A stretch of 64,000 bases of DNA from Opisthocomus hoazin (taxonomy: Eukaryota; Chordata; Aves; Opisthocomiformes; Opisthocomidae). Under the pieces are notes generated by a model, which was given only the letters and a program-made list of their open reading frames with translations, was not told the DNA's origin and did not search any database. Each line of letters starts with the position of its first letter. The first letter of the stretch is position 1. Positions 23,153 through 38,069 of this stretch are shown here, in pieces. The stretch covers positions 16,403,896-16,467,895 of the forward strand of contig NC_134433.1 of NCBI RefSeq assembly GCF_030867145.1. Reading direction: 5' to 3'. The translations under genes were made by a program, and so were the position numbers.

Positions 23153-26100
23153 CTTAGAAGGGCAGGGAGTTTCCCTGTAGTGGAAAATAGATTGTGTTAG
23201 TTTGGTTATTAGCAGAGAAGGTTTTCTGACACCGCAAGGTCTTGTATCTTATTTTTTTTTAAGTTTTTATGTTCTGCCGAATAAGTGCTTGAGTGTTTTT
23301 CATTTTACCCAACACTTTGGTTTATAGCTTGCTTTCAGTTCTGTCCTAGCAGGTTCACTCACTTCTCAAGTCGACTACAAAACTGAAATGGAAAATAATG
23401 GTAATTTTAACCCATACTGAAGAAAGTAAAAAATGTCTTGCCGCGTGGTGAGCATCCAGTGTTGCTCGAAGCATTCTTGGAAAGGAACAGCTCTGTCAGT
23501 CTTTAACTCTGTCCCTGTGCTAATTCCTTGCATGACTTTTAAATGGGTTTTGCAAAATTAGAAGCATATTATTTTTAGTTGTACTTTTTGTAAAAAAGGT
23601 ATCTTTCTGGATGAATTTCTCTGGCTAGGAAGCTGATAGTGTTACTAGAGGTGACATCTGTAGTGAAGCACATGAAACTTCTAACAGTGCAGCTCAAGCC
23701 GGTCTGTTGGATGTGAAGAGGAGAATATAGTCCTATGTTCTGGCTACAGGGAAGGCTCCTATGATTTCTTAATATCTTGTGCTGGAAACAGCATAGCTGG
23801 TTGGGTAAACTGTGGGAATTGCCAGACCAAGTGGGACACCTTCTCCCCCTGCCACTTTTAATTGCAGCAAAGATGAGGTAGGACCAGACTGAACGGAGAC
23901 TTAGAGTATATGGAGATTGCAGACGTATTTTCTTTTTCACTTGGCTCTTACATCGTAAGAGCTAACTACAGTGTTTCTGGCATGGAACCTGCCTCCAGAC
24001 TGGTTGTGGTGGGAGTGTCAGGGTGGGGCAGTAGCATGCATTGCTGAAATCTTTAAGAAAAAACTGTCCTAATTGCTCTTTGATGGGACTATGCCTGTGA
24101 TAGAGACACTCTTGTCGTGGTACGCAAAGATCACTTTGACCCCTTCCTCAAGAATGTTTTGTGTTTAGCACCTCCAGAAAATACAACACCAGATAAGAAA
24201 GCCCAACTCCAGTTGTGCTGTCACAAAGTCTACTGCTCCACAAATCAGTCTTTGCTATTGGCTGAACGACACCTATGGATTAAATATGTTTGAACTTGCT
24301 TGGGCGTTATCTCGATTCATTTGGCAATTTGGCTATAAAAGGGTTATCTCTTACCAAGCACTCTCTAAGCAGAAACAAATGCTTTGAAAATGGGGGGAGG
24401 CATGGGAGGAGAGGAAGAGGAATTGTAATAGTCCAGACTTGCAGACTGGAAGTTGGGCATGTGGTATGCATAAGGAAAGGAAGACTCTGTGTTTGTAAAT
24501 TGGAAGTAGTAGGAGTAGTGAATTTTTCAGGCCAAACTGCAACCTGTAGCCACATGTTTATGAGCCTTGTTCAGCTGAAAAGACTTCCTTTTCCAGCAGG
24601 TCTTATGTAAGAGAAGTAGAAAGTCTCTTACTTCATCGTACTTTTAGCATGTATGCAACACACTTGTTTTTCTTAAAGGTGCCGTCTTTTTTTGTAGGAC
24701 TCTTCCGAAATTTGTATGCTTATATGTGTAAGATAGGCTTCAACCGAAATTCTGTTTGAGTTGGAAGGAGGGAGAGCTATATATTATTATGAAGTCTGTT
24801 GACATTGTCTTTTCTTTGTGACAGTGTGTCTCTGTATATGATCAGAATTTGCACATCGTAATGGAATTTAGCTCATCTTCTACCAATGATTTTGTATGAA
24901 TGTTGACACAAAAAGTCAGCAGCGGTGTTTTAACATACCTGAAGTTTCCAGGACAAGCTCTGATGAGTAGATTATCATCAAGATGAAGATACGACAAGCA
25001 CCTTTTTTTCACTTTTCTGTCAAGGTCTGTGTGTACTTCTTGCCTTGGTTGGATTCTGTGATGCACTGTTTGGGAAGCAAGAAAGGAAGTAGCAGAGTAA
25101 GGCTTTGTGCTGCCTTTGTCTCTCTCTAAAACTGCTTGTGTGGTCACTGGATTATGTTAAAACAGAATTACTGCTGCTTATCTTCATGCAGAGTCAGCTT
25201 GGGGAGCCTTTTCAGCAACTGAACTCCAGTAAAGAAATTCATCAGAGCCTGGAGTTGAGACCTCTGTACATACGTGCCTACCCACACTAACAGGAACCCA
25301 CAGGTGCCAGACAAGCCTCAGTCTCCACATATGATTGCTGATGTTTATTGGATGTTCAGAGTTGATCTAATCAGTGAAGTAGCCCGACTTGAACCTCAGC
25401 TGTATGTAGCTAAACTCATGGATGTAACCAAGCTTGCACTGGTACCACCTGAGCAGAACTTGGTCTCCTACTGAAGTGAAAATGCTAGCTATTAACTGTG
25501 TTTTACACAAGGAAAACCCCGATCAGTGTTACAGCTGCGTGCTAGTGACAGATTTACAGCTATGAGTCAGCATGGTGGTACATAAATTTATCACCTGTTG
25601 TTGTTCAGAAATAGGATCACTTAACAAAAGAAGTCATGTGACACCAAATTATTTAGGGAATAGTTACTCTCAAAATGAAATTTCCTGCATAGACCATGTA
25701 ATTTTTCAGATGCTTGAGGGATAAACCCTTACTTTTCCTTTAAGGCTAAAATTTCTTATTTTCAGCTCATAGGGGATTTTATTTTTTTTTCTTACCAGAA
25801 GGAAAATTGTAATGAAAGCAAGCCTGGCTATCTCTTGCTGTTACGGGGGTTGGAGAATGTATTGGCTAGGTTACTGCTGTGGTGAAAAGCGCAGGATGAT
25901 GTGTAGATGCCACCATCCAGAGGTACTGACTCAGCCATCTCTCGGAGACTTCCCTCCCTGCTCATTTCTCGCTCCTCTGGAGTAATCCCACACAGTTGAC
26001 GCTACCGGCAGCACAGTGTTGCATGGCTGGCGAATTGGGGGAACAGAAGCTTTTTGAGTCTGGGAACACACTCGTTCCAAAAGAAATGGATAGTTCATCC

Positions 26101-27480
26101 AAGACATAACTTGTGAGCAGTTGTGCATAAAAGTGTTGTGAGCACTCCTGCTTCTTAGTGGGAGTCTGAACCTAGTCAAAGACTAGCTCAGCTCTAGCTA
26201 CTCCCACCATACACACTCCCAGGAATGTGAAGTAATTGTCAGTGCAGCTGTAGTGTTCACTTGAAACTGTGCTAGTTGACAGTCACCAGTTCTGCGACGG
26301 AGGTCACTGTCTACATTGAAAACCTGCTTTTTCCATGAGCTGTTTAAACTGAACCCTGGAGCATTCCTGAAGTGGAAACTCAACCCTTAGCTTAGTCCCT
26401 GATCTCTCTTGGGCATGTGTGTGTCACAGCCCAGCCTGATTATAGAGATCTTTTGTTCATCTTTAAGTGCAGCACATGTATCTGAAGTCTGACCTACTGG
26501 GGTTTAGGTAAATGGAAGATGCAGATCTCAGTGGACTTATGCACCTGAGATCAAGACTGGTCAACTAGCAACATGACCTATACAGTGATGCTTTAAATTG
26601 CTGTTGAAATCATTGTGGCTATCCAAGTGCACAGGAGATGAGGAGCTGACTAGTGTTTTTGGTTCGAAGAAGTGAGTGTTTGGTTTTCTTTTCTAACAAA
26701 AAATGGGGGTGGGGGAGAGATGCTAGATGAAAATGGCTTGCAGCTGGCTGCAGAAGTGTAGAAGTTTAGCCTAGCTGAGGGATGGTGATCTTCAGAATAG
26801 TGGGCAAAGCACGTGACAGCAGAAGGATATTAGTGTTAGTGTGCAAGAGACTAAAACAGATCTCAAAGCCGGAATATTTACTTGCTTTGGCTCTGTTCAA
26901 GCCTTTTCAGGTGTTATTCGGGATATCGTTCAAAATACCTATAATTATTTGCTTCCTGCAAAGTAAAGCTACAATGGCAGGTAAAAGAAGCCAGCTTTCC
27001 AACAGAACTCTCCGCACCTAGATGTGGGCTGTGAATTTTGTAGCTTGGCTGGCAACACTTGTGGTCAGCCAAAAGTGACTCGGGGAAGGGGGCGTAACAG
27101 ATGGCGCATGCAGAATGTGTGTTTGGATGGCTGTGACTCAAATGCACTTTCCATGCTTTAATGAATGAGGGGAGGGAAAGAGACAACTTCCTGTTGTGCT
27201 TTTTTTTTTTTTTAGCAGTGATTTTCCTAAAAGGAGAAAACAATGAGTTTTATGTGTTTCTTCTGGTTGTCCTTGGGGAGGTGGTTGGAGGGACAGTGTT
27301 GAGGGCTGGGGCTGTACCACATTGCAGGCCCATGGCATCCTCCGTCAAAGGATAAGGTTGGTGACTACTTGTCATTGCCCTGCATTTTTTTATGTGCATG
27401 TGTCATCTTCTGAACCCTCCCCTTAGACAGAGATAAAGGATGCACTGGCCCATCACAGTGCAGATAAAGCCACTGACCAG
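23153..27480 (+). other. KSR1 intron 1, no feature recognised
   Basis: Non-coding sequence. Open frames at 23575-23940 and 24290-24610 look like chance. No repeat family or RNA gene is called. Confidence 0.45.
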
Positions 27481-27486
27481 GATATC

Positions 27487-27527
27487 CTAATTTTAGTAGG
27501 GAGAATCTAAATTTCAGTAGGGAGAAT
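27487..27527. repeat. Tandem duplication of a 20/21-bp unit
   Basis: Copies starting at 27487 and 27507 share CTAA, then TTT(T/C)AGTAGGGAGAAT, and differ by one inserted base and one substitution. Confidence 0.8.
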
Positions 27528-27529
27528 CG

Positions 27530-30500
27530 ATCTTGATGCTCTGCGTTTTAAAGAATCAATTCCAAGTTTGCTGAGACTCACCACTGCAGCGACGCCATGT
27601 TTGCATGTGTCTACAGGGAGACCCTGGCTTGCCCTAAGGGCGGTGATTGTCAAGAAGGTAGAAGAATAGTAGTTACTCTTTTTCATGTCAGTGTAAATGG
27701 AGTTACAGATATCCTCTGCAGACCCCCCCTGGATATTTCCTGGTATAACTCGGAGAACAGTTGGAATGAAGCTGCTTCATGCCTATTAGCCGTTCTCTGT
27801 CTGCTTTCAGGGTTCTGCAGGCAGAATTGGACCCACTGCCTCCATCTTACTTTAGGTACTTTTAAATTTGGCTTTAAAGTTTAGCTGTCTTTTTCTCTCA
27901 GGAATGTATTCTAAAGCAGACAGAGGCCAGGTCTCTGTCATTCCTTTCCTGCCTAGAAAGAAAATTTAATTTGTACTGTGTGCATGTTGGGGAAGCAGAG
28001 AAGAATCACAAGATACTTGATCAGCAGAATAAGGAACTGTGCTTTGATCGGGGGCTACAGAGTGCCTCTGATATGATGATTATTAGCTATCCCAAATGGA
28101 AGAGCTCTAATAGGTGAAGCTGCGAGATCTGCTTTAGAGCAGTAATTAGCGTGACGCTGAGGAATCTTGCTGGCATGCAGCAGATTCAGGCTCTCATCTG
28201 GTCGGATCTGATGCTGCCACAACAGGTAATTGACTGCAGTTTCCAGGATGCAGCCTGGGGTCTGGGTCCCTGAAGATCTTCAGAAGCCTTTTGCAAGTAA
28301 GTTTAACAGGGAAGACAAGCACTTTCCTGCCCAGTACGACTCTCATAATGTGCTTCTAAAACATGGGTTTGTTGATTTATCAAAGAACTTTCACTTCTGT
28401 TTGAAGCAATCTAAATTTAGAAAAGATGTCTTGAGCTTTTCATTGCTGCTGTGTATATGGTCTATTGTTGAGGCTTACAGATTCCAGTGTGAAATTTTAT
28501 TTTTAGTTATTAATGATGCTGAATAAACTGGAAAGAGGAAATAATTGATGTGTTTTACAGATTGAGAACTTCATCGAGGCATCACAACTAAAAGATATGA
28601 GATGGGCGAGGTAAATGGATCTGTCAGAAATACAGTTACTGGAAGATGCGTCAGTGCCCCTTAGGCTGCCTTACAGTGCTCTAGGAGAACCTCTCCACAC
28701 CTGCTTCTCTACCTGTTCTTAAAGCACGGAGACTTTTCTACCAACAATTTAATCTTCCAGCACAGTGCTTTCTTCTTTTAACCTTTAGAATAAGCTAGAG
28801 GACTAAATCCTGCTTTAGGGTACAGTTGCATAGCTCCACTGAAATAAGCAGAAGTAGTTTTTGTTGCTTAAAACTTCCTGACTTTTTTAGACATGTCCCT
28901 CTTAAAAACCGTTCTGCTTCTGCCAAGCAAAACATTTCACTTCATGGACCTTCTGTCTTTCTGACCAAAACTGAAACTTTCCACAAAGTAAAACATTTCT
29001 TATGAAGACTTTAAACTTCAACTCTCCCACAATTCTTATACAGGCAGTTCTGGGTGCCTCAGACCAACACCAGCTACTAGTATCAGACTCTCTTAGTGCA
29101 GATGCAGATCATATGCAGCAGTTTTTCCCCTCGTTTTGATGAATTCTGGAAGCTATGCCCCTGTCTGTTCTCCCTTATTTTAAGGAAACATCTGTCTAAA
29201 ATACACAAGTATCGTTATCAGGAGACCAATCTGTTTGGGGAGATTTGCATAGGCCTTCAACCTGCTCCCTTTGGAAAAAGACAGGTGTCTTTTTTTTTTT
29301 TTTTCTTTGAAACACAGGGATGTCTGTAAGTGCTCTGGAAGAGGAAGGAGCTCATGGTGTTGAAGTAGGCCAAGGTGAGCATAAATACCAAAGACTTTTA
29401 GCATTTGCTCACAGAACTAAGCTGGGAGAAACCCCAGAGTAGATATCAAAGGGCTTGTCAACCCCAGTTGTATTAAGCCAGCATATCATGTGTGTTAAAA
29501 CTGGTTTGGTCTTGCTTTGTGGGTCAAGTGTAATATTTGTAGAACCACTGTCTGCTATGGGCCCAGTTTAGGCACTGTTGTATTGGTGGCAATTTGTGTG
29601 GGTATAATGAGGCAGAGTTTCTGTGGGATGCCTCTCAGTGTGCCCTAAATTCCTGGGCCATTTGCAGTCATGGCTAGTGACCTGAGCAGAGTCTGTGGAA
29701 ACTGAGGTTTGGAGGGAGAAGGGAGAGCTCCTGTAAGCCCAGGTCTTCTTTAGCTACTGCGCTGAAACACTGGCTGGATTTGTGCTGAGACCACATCTGT
29801 AGGAAATACAGTCCTACTTTTGTGGAGGGCGTTTTTTATAATGATGTTGAATGCACCTCTGTAGCAGTAATTACCTATTTGCATATAACTAAATGGGCCT
29901 TATCAGTTCTCATCTGCCAATCTGTAACTGGAGGCATAGCTAACTTAGCAAGAGCTAGCCAAATAGTTCTACTAGGGTGACACTAATCTTTAGTTTTTAA
30001 TTCTTATGGAAACTAAATCTATAACACTGTTCTGCTGCCAAGCATGCTCCAGTTCCATTGATGTGTTATATGTTATGCAAATTGCCTCAATTGCCAAGAA
30101 TAACTAGTTTGTGGTCTGAGGCAAAGAGCTTTGAAGCTAATGGACACCTCACAACATGAGATTTCAAATTGAAGGTAGTAACGTCTGTCCCTTCATTGGA
30201 GTGAGAAATGAATACCTGGGCAGCAGCAATGCAGTGGTGATGCAGCACTGCTCTCAGCTGAAGTCTGTGGTAGTATTAGAGTGCTCCTTGCAGCTCCTCT
30301 CTGTAGTTGAGTCGAACTGCCTTTGCCATGTTTCTCAATGAAGGCTGAGATCCTGCCTGTAGTATTTTACCAACAGATTTCTCAGTGTCCTTTTGAACTG
30401 TTGTGCTAAGAAGGGTGAGTTGAGAGACTTAACATCTGGCTTTGAGGCAAACGGTTTTTCATGGCAGCACAGGGAAGAGAATGTAGAGCTGACAACTACA

Positions 30501-33500
30501 AGATGTTCCTTCTTAAACCCACATACAGAAATTACTTCGATCGTTGCGGTGGTAGTCAACTTTGTGATGCAGTGGAGCAACTAGGACCTGTTTGGAACGG
30601 TGAGGGTGGGGAAGACTGAGGAGAGGAAGCATCAGCCAGTGCTGGTGGCTCTGTGACAGCGTGCCCGGTCCTGCAGGAACTGAACAGTGAGAGCTCTGAA
30701 ACATGCTGACCACCTGCTGTTGAGGGTGCGTTTGCCCAGAGAGTTCAGGGTTAACACACTGCAGCTGTACAGGTCCTTGGGAAGAGAAGGGATGTAAAAT
30801 GCCCGTTACCTTCAGAGGCCAGTTTTTCTTAACTTCACCTCACTGAGTTTGACGTCTGATGAAGGCAGCTGAAGTTCTGACCGGAACGCTGGCTCTTCCT
30901 TGTGGGGGTAAAGGTAGACCCCTTTCCAGTTAGACTAGAAGTGCCTGTGATGTGGGAGCCTGAACTCTGGCAACAGAGACCTCCTGACTGCCTGAGGTGC
31001 GTTTCAGGGCATCTTTCTCATTGTTAGAGACTACTGGTGTAAGTCAGGAGAGCTTTGAGCAGGCTGCCGAGGAGCTCACAGAAGCACCCATGCTTGTTTC
31101 TGGCTGCCTGCATTGTGCTAACTTAGCCAGGACCAACTAAATCCTTCTGCTAGGGTTAACCTGCATCCTCTTTCCAGTTCTCTTGATGCAAAATGCTTCT
31201 GGTTCTTAATCTTTCCCAGGCAGGGCTCCACTATGTACCTTCAGCCTAGTGAATCGTGCTTGTGCCTGCAGTGGGTGCATCATACCCCTTGGCTGTCTCT
31301 GCCCTGCGGTGTCTTTCCAGCTGCTCAGCTTTCTGCCTTATCACAAGGCTTTGTCCTCTGGCTTAAGCACAGCGGACAGCCTCGCTGAGGCCCCGCAGCG
31401 ATAGCCTGACTCAGCAATTTTGCACAGTTCTGGCTTAATCTATCCTGCAGCTGTAAAACCAAGGTGCGAGGGGGAAGGGGAAACACATGAGGAAACGCAT
31501 GGTCTGATCCCTCCCCCTCCCCTTCACTGCTCCTGGATCCTCTGTGTGAATAGGCTGGCTCAGCCCTTTCGGTCATCCGAGCCTGGTGTGAGGTCTCTTC
31601 CATACCAGGCATGGCCCCTCCATACTGCAAGGAATAAAGTCTTCATAGTCAAACTGTACTTTGCATGGTGGGTTAGCAGCGTGATCTTTGTCAGCTTTGC
31701 TGACAAACCTTGGTGGTGTGGGAACAGTATCAGCAAGCACTGCAAGTCTCCACATTGCTAGAATTCTTCAGAGGTCCTCTAAACGCTGAACCTTCAGCCC
31801 CTTAATGCAAGTATCTGTGGCTCTGAGATTTATCTGGTCTCAATTTCAGGGCAGAGAATATGGGGAAAATTGGAGAGCCACCTTGATGTGTGAGGGATTT
31901 TGAAATTTATCTAAGATAGGCTCATTTCTTTGGGAAAATCTATTTTGAGAGTTTTTCCTTCAAGAAGTTCTGGTACCACTCTTTTTGCAGTATTTGCATA
32001 TTAAATAGTCCAAAGTGCCTTCTGTTCACAGCAGAGTGTAGTATGGTTTCCATGCTGCTGTGCAGATGGCTGCCGAGTTGTCTAAGGATAAGACTTGCTA
32101 AAGTGCATGACCTTCCTGTCCTTAGATGATAGGCATTCTGGGAAAGGTACTTTACAAATTAACCTGCACAGCAGCAGTTGTGAGGACCACCAAGGAGAGG
32201 GCTAAGTTTTGCCGTGTTTATTTTTGAAGTGTGAGATAGTCTAACAATTTCCCTCTTAACAAAAAACAGCATGCACCTAATCCCGCTGTAACTGACTGCA
32301 AATAGATGGCAGCTTCTGTGAGATCAGTGTGCGTAACATGGTGTAGCTTTGCTTTGATCTCATGTAGCTGTGCCAGAATCGTATTTAATTGCTGTGAAAG
32401 CCTGTCTCTGAATAGTAGATTCTCTTCCCCAACTGGGATAGTCAAACTCAGAGACTAAACAGAAACTTAATTTCTGCAACTAGTAGAAGAGTTACTCTTG
32501 TCTGTCGTTTTCTGAGGTTGCAGAACAGTGGGGAGACCCTTCACAGCTCAAAACCTGAGGCGGAGTGAAAGACGGGCAGAAAGAGGCAGGTGGACCTGGT
32601 GGTTATTGTCCCCGCTCAGGAGGGATGGTTCAGTTCTCATGAGCTTTCCAAGTCCCTTGGGCAGTTGCTGGGGTACAGGAAGATTATTGGTAGAATGAGA
32701 ACAATGGCAATTAATACTATCAGAGCCACCCCTCCTTCACCATCATGCTGCTGATGCAACACGCACTTCCACTCAAGAGGGTTCAGATCCTTTTCACGTA
32801 AGGATTTCATGTCGATTCATGTGAAATAGGGCCTATTTACTTTAGTGAAGGGTCTGAACCCAAAGCAGCAAGCATTTCCTCTTTGGTCTCCCATAATTTA
32901 GGGTTCGCAGTGCCACTGCCATTGCAGTTGCATGTGCAGCAGCTAACTTCCAAGTGAATGACTGGGAAAATCTTTCTTTAATGACTTATGTCCATTTGAA
33001 GAGCTGTCTTCCAATTCTGTCTAGAAATGGGGTGGCTGGGTACTTGCCAAATTTTGATTTTAACATCTTTTAAAGTTGCTTTCATTTCAATTTTTTGTTT
33101 ATGCCTTTGCTGTTGGGGAATGGGGAAATTAGTTAGCAATAAATCCTCAAAATAAACCTGTTTCCAGGTGCTGGGAAATTGGGCTCTAAACATGCATTTG
33201 TGGTTGGCGTGAACTCTGTATGAGGAAGGGATGATTTGTTTTGGGTATTGCATCCTCTAATGCGGGTTTACATGGCCAAGAGCTATTCTTCTGGGTGCCT
33301 GCATTGCTAGCTTTTAGAAAAGTATTGAGGATTATATTGGAGCAGTTTCCACTCAACTTTCTGCACTCAGCCCAATCCTTATGTTTACGTAACTTTGTTC
33401 TGCTACTCAAAATCAGCTCAGTTTTACTGTGCCCAGTGACAGGGACCCAACCTGGAGGTGTCTATCAATTCATCCCAGCCAGAAATAAGCATGACTTCTA

Positions 33501-36500
33501 GGCCAGGGTATTTGTCTCTTCTGAAACTCCACAGCATGTCTGCCGCTGCCTGGCTGTCCCAGTTTGACCTATTTGTAGAATAGGATTTAGGGCCTGCATT
33601 GTGACATACCAGTAGTGCAGTCTGCAATGGTCTGTAACGTGCTGCAGTCTGTATTTGTAATGTCATTCCTCTTTAATGGCAGCTGAGAGACCTAAGCAGT
33701 GAAGCTCATTCAGACATGAGAAAGAGGAGAGATGCATCTTTAAGAGAAGAGCCTGGATTCTACCCTGGGCTGCCCTTCAGGTGATGGAAAAGAAATGCCT
33801 CTTTTTTTTTTTTTTGGTCCACCTTACTGCACATGGTTCCTGCCCTGCTTATGAATTGTGCTTCAAAGTACAACAATTCTGTATTTTCTTCAGTAAATTC
33901 TTAGCTTCCAAGGAAATCCTTGAACTGGGTGATAGGCATTTGAACTTTGGGAGTACTGTAGATTTATACTTAACTCCCTGATGTTAGGTTTATGTATGTG
34001 TCTGTTCTTAAGTGTGAGGTAAGAAATAGAACTCTTTCCTTCCTCAAAGGCTGAAAGCCGTGGAGAACATCTGCTGTGAGCTGTGTTCCTTTATCTTAAA
34101 GCCCATATGACTTGCAGCAAGGTAGTTACTATGTTCCTGTAACGTATTTTCCAACTAGTCTTTAATCCATAAGACTTATTTTTCACAGTACAGCAGATAC
34201 ACAGCTTTAAAACTAATGGCCTCACAAAGTTTTATAGTATTGGCTACCAAGTACTGTACTCATTAATGGATTGATTGCTACCAACAGTCCTCTATACAAC
34301 CTTTATAAAAAAGCCTGCCAATTCCTAACTTTGCCTGCAGTCTGCTGCTCATCACTAAAAGATGCAGTAAACACTTTCTAACCTGGCTAACCTAAGAGAT
34401 TAGGTACTTACTCTACAGGTGCCCAAATGCCACTCATGAGGACAGCCAGTACTCTCGCTGTCACTTCAGATGCCCAAAGGCAGGATGAAGGAATGACCTC
34501 CCAAACAGCCAGCATCAGACAGGTGGAGATCACCACAGCTCAGTACAGATAAAGGTTCCTTTTTCTAAATTATTTTCTCATGTTCTGATGAGCTTCTGCT
34601 TACCATCTGCCCTTTACGCAGTCATTGTGTCATTATCTGTTCTTTCAGAGATAATTAAATTAGATCTTCTTTCAGTAGGTTTTAATCAAGTGTTATGGGG
34701 TTGCTGGTAAATTATTTACAACCGTATCACTTGATGGAACACTTGGTCTGCTAAAGGTATCACGTAAGTGACATATCTGTAGCAAAGAGTACAGCTGGCT
34801 TTAACTTAGGACCCCACGTGTGTTCCTTGGGGTTATTCAGTTGACATTAGATGAATATCAGGTTGTGTGAGCCCACTTTCCTTTACAGTAGTAGAAACTG
34901 AATGTGACTGTGCTGAAAACAAAGGAGATAAAGCAGTTTAAAACTAGGGTAAGAGCTGAATTTAGCTCTAGTCTCTGCTGGCTCAGTTCTTTTATAAATG
35001 CCTTTCAAGGTTGAATACCTTAAACAGCGTGGCCTTGACCCTCACTTGAAGCTCCAGCTATTTAAACAGAAGTGCTGTTGTGCCGTCTGCAGGCTTGGTC
35101 TGATGTAGAGTGAGTGTTTTTTGAATGGGCAAGGTAGTAAAAAACAACACTCAAATAGCAAAGAATAATAAACTCAAAGTGGATATTTTTAGAATACAGA
35201 AGGATTCGTTCTCTGTCTTATTTCACCTGTGCCTTAAGTTGGTGAAAATTTGACAGCTATAAGATACCTCTTCTTATTTCGTCTTGTTGGATGCTGCTTT
35301 CTGCAATGTTACTTTTTTTCCAGTTTATCTCGCATTCTTTGTGAGAAAGCGCCAGCATGGGAGGATACCAGCCTGCCTCCACCAAAGTGTACCTGCAAGT
35401 TTACAGCAATAACCATCTTCCATTCATTGTTTACATAGCCTCTGAAGTAAAACGCACTTTGAAGATACATAATCAGTGTTACTGAACCGTCACCTATGGA
35501 AACCTTATTCCAGGTATTTATTATGCTTACTTAGTATTTACAATGAATGTAAACTTGGGTGTGTTTTTAGCACTTAGTATGCAGGCTGTAGATGCAACTC
35601 AGGTTCCATTCATTATTGAAAAATTACTAAGTGCTTTTGAAGATGAGTTTGTCTTTCTTGCTCCTGTCAAATTCCCACCAGTGTAGGATTTAAAGCAATA
35701 GTTTTGCAAGTTCTTGGTGGTGTCTTGCTTCGCTTGAGCGGTTCGTGGTGCTGAAGTAGAGGAATACAGCTCAGTTGAAGCTTTGTGATCTGAGCCAGAA
35801 CAGAGGACAGTAATATGCCTTCATTTTGAAGCACAAATCTCAACTGAGTGTATGGAGAAAGGATATTTGATACGCAGTGGAAGGCTGTATCTGACATCAG
35901 GCCAATGACTTTACCCTGATTTTATGTCTCCCATACACATGGTGGAGAAATCCTCGGTTGACTTACCCTGTGCATCTGATCTATAGAAGTTGATGCAGAA
36001 ATTGTTCAGACTTTGTAGTTGCACAGCCAAGTACAAAATTTGATGTAGTTATCTTGCACAATATTTAAAACTGGGCTTAAGTGGAGCTATAATCATTGTC
36101 AGAGTCCTGTCTCCAGCTATTCTGCTGTTGCTGGTCTGCAATCTATGAAAAACTTTAATCATTTATACAAAAAGTGTCCTGCACTCAAGAGGCCAGTGCT
36201 TCCTGATCAGAAGTTGCAACTTGCTACTTCTCCACACCACTGCACAAGGACAAAGAGCTGTTACCAAGATCACAAGACCATGTGACAGGGGCTTCTAACT
36301 TACTTTTTTCGCATCATGTATGGGGCCAATACTACAGTGAATTCGCGTAATACCTTGACAATGATGGCATACCATCAGAGCTATTGCACCTTACAAAGCC
36401 TGTGTCTTGCTCTTGACACTCCTCTGTTGTCGTCATCTTTGTTTCTCTGTTTGTATATCAGCTTTGCTGCTCCAGCTCTTTCAGCCCCTTCAGAACATCC

Positions 36501-38030
36501 AGAAGCAGCTCTTACTTGTGTTTCTTCCTTTTGAGCCATATATGTGCCAAGAAATTTCTTGCACGATGCTCTCATCCATGCCCTCATAACATGCAACTAC
36601 TGCTACCCATGACCTAAATAATATTCACTGTTTGTATAAAGATTTCATTTTTTCTCACCTAGCTTTAAAATCTCTGCCGCTGAAATAATTACAGGAATGC
36701 TTTAAAGTCCAATTACTCTTCTTTCCCTGCATTTTTAAGAGCTTAAACCTTTTTCTGAGGCTGGTGATGAACTATTAGTATAGTTAGGAATCAAGAATAG
36801 CATGTAGGAAAGTGACTCTACCATTACCCAAGCCATGCATTCTTTCAGTGGGTAAGTGCAGATGTTTGACTTCAGGAAATGATGTTCAGGGAGGTCCTGG
36901 AAATCCCCCAAGAGACCCATAGACCATTTAGCAGGTCATTGTATCTCATTGGAGATCATCATTTGTCATGAGCCTTTTGTGAAGGAAAAGACTAGTTTAC
37001 AGTCTTATTGTGTAGATATACTGGATGTGTCAGCATGTTTTGAAAGGCTCCCCAGAATGAACAATTGGGGTGAGAAGTTGTGTACTCTACAATTCACCCC
37101 CTGCAATAAGAGAGAGGACTGCCTACGCTCTACCCGTGCTCTTTTATCCTTCCTCATTCTGCAGAATGACCAAAGACAAGAAGGGAGTTTTTTAATGTTT
37201 GCAAGTGAAAGCTGAGCACATTACAGTCTCAGCTGAAAGGAACTGAAAGCAGTCCACCTATTCATGAGAGCACTGCTGCTGGCCACATTTTTTCTGACTG
37301 CTCATGGCAAGTAGCTAGGGCACACACGTTTAAGAGAAAGTGCTTGTGGTCCTCATGTTACTTAGTATTTGGGAGACAGGACAATGTGGAAGTTGGAAGA
37401 AGGGACTTAACGCAAGAAAGTGCAGTTGTAATTCTCACGTTGGAATGGGTATTACTAATGGCATGATTATGAGACAAATGGAGCCTTAACATTGCTAATC
37501 TGCATCGGATATCTGAAGCAAACTCCTGGCAGGTTATTTGCTAGTCTCAAGGTTCAGGCTCAGGTGAAACTATATAGTAGTTGGCTTTATAGCCTGGTCC
37601 CTTCCTTTGAGCTGCTGTGTAACCCAAAAGTTTTTTCTTCTCTCTCTTTCTCATTGCCGTGTTTGTTGGTTTCGTCTGTATCATCACTGGTCTGAAGCTT
37701 TGTGCAGCTGCTAGAAGAGTATTTGCCTTTGCAGCAGAAAGCAGGTTGCTCCGTGTCACTGAAAGTGTTGTCCTCCCCCAGACCTGGCTATTACTTATGC
37801 AACATGATCTGACGCGGAGTGGCTGGGAGCCGATGGTCCAGAGTTCATTTCCAGTTATTATTGTAGTACAGAGTCAGTCTGGTTAGAGGTACTCATTTCC
37901 AGCACAGAACATATACCCTTTGAAAGCATCAACAAACCCTAGGTCAGTTTTACTTAGCTTCATACACAAGTGTTTCAGCTAAACAGGAAAAGCAAGCTAG
38001 GGTTGAAGCACTGCAAGAAGCTCATTCAAC
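27530..38030 (+). other. KSR1 intron 1, central segment
   Basis: About 10.5 kb of non-coding DNA without recognisable exons. T-rich runs occur near 29290-29304 and 33800-33816. Two stretches (28040-28200 and 29840-29960) contain clusters of homeodomain- and POU-like motifs and are raised as candidate conserved elements in the findings. Confidence 0.45.
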
Positions 38031-38035
38031 TGCTA

Positions 38036-38066
38036 TCTATACTAAACTAAGGTCCCTTCCAATAGA
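38036..38066 (+). repeat. Possible short CR1 3'-end fragment
   Basis: ACTAAGGTCCCTTCCAATAG resembles the sense CR1 3' region (gatctttaaggtcccttccaaccc). Only about 20-30 bp match and no ATTCTATG tail is present. Confidence 0.25.
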
Positions 38067-38069
38067 AGA

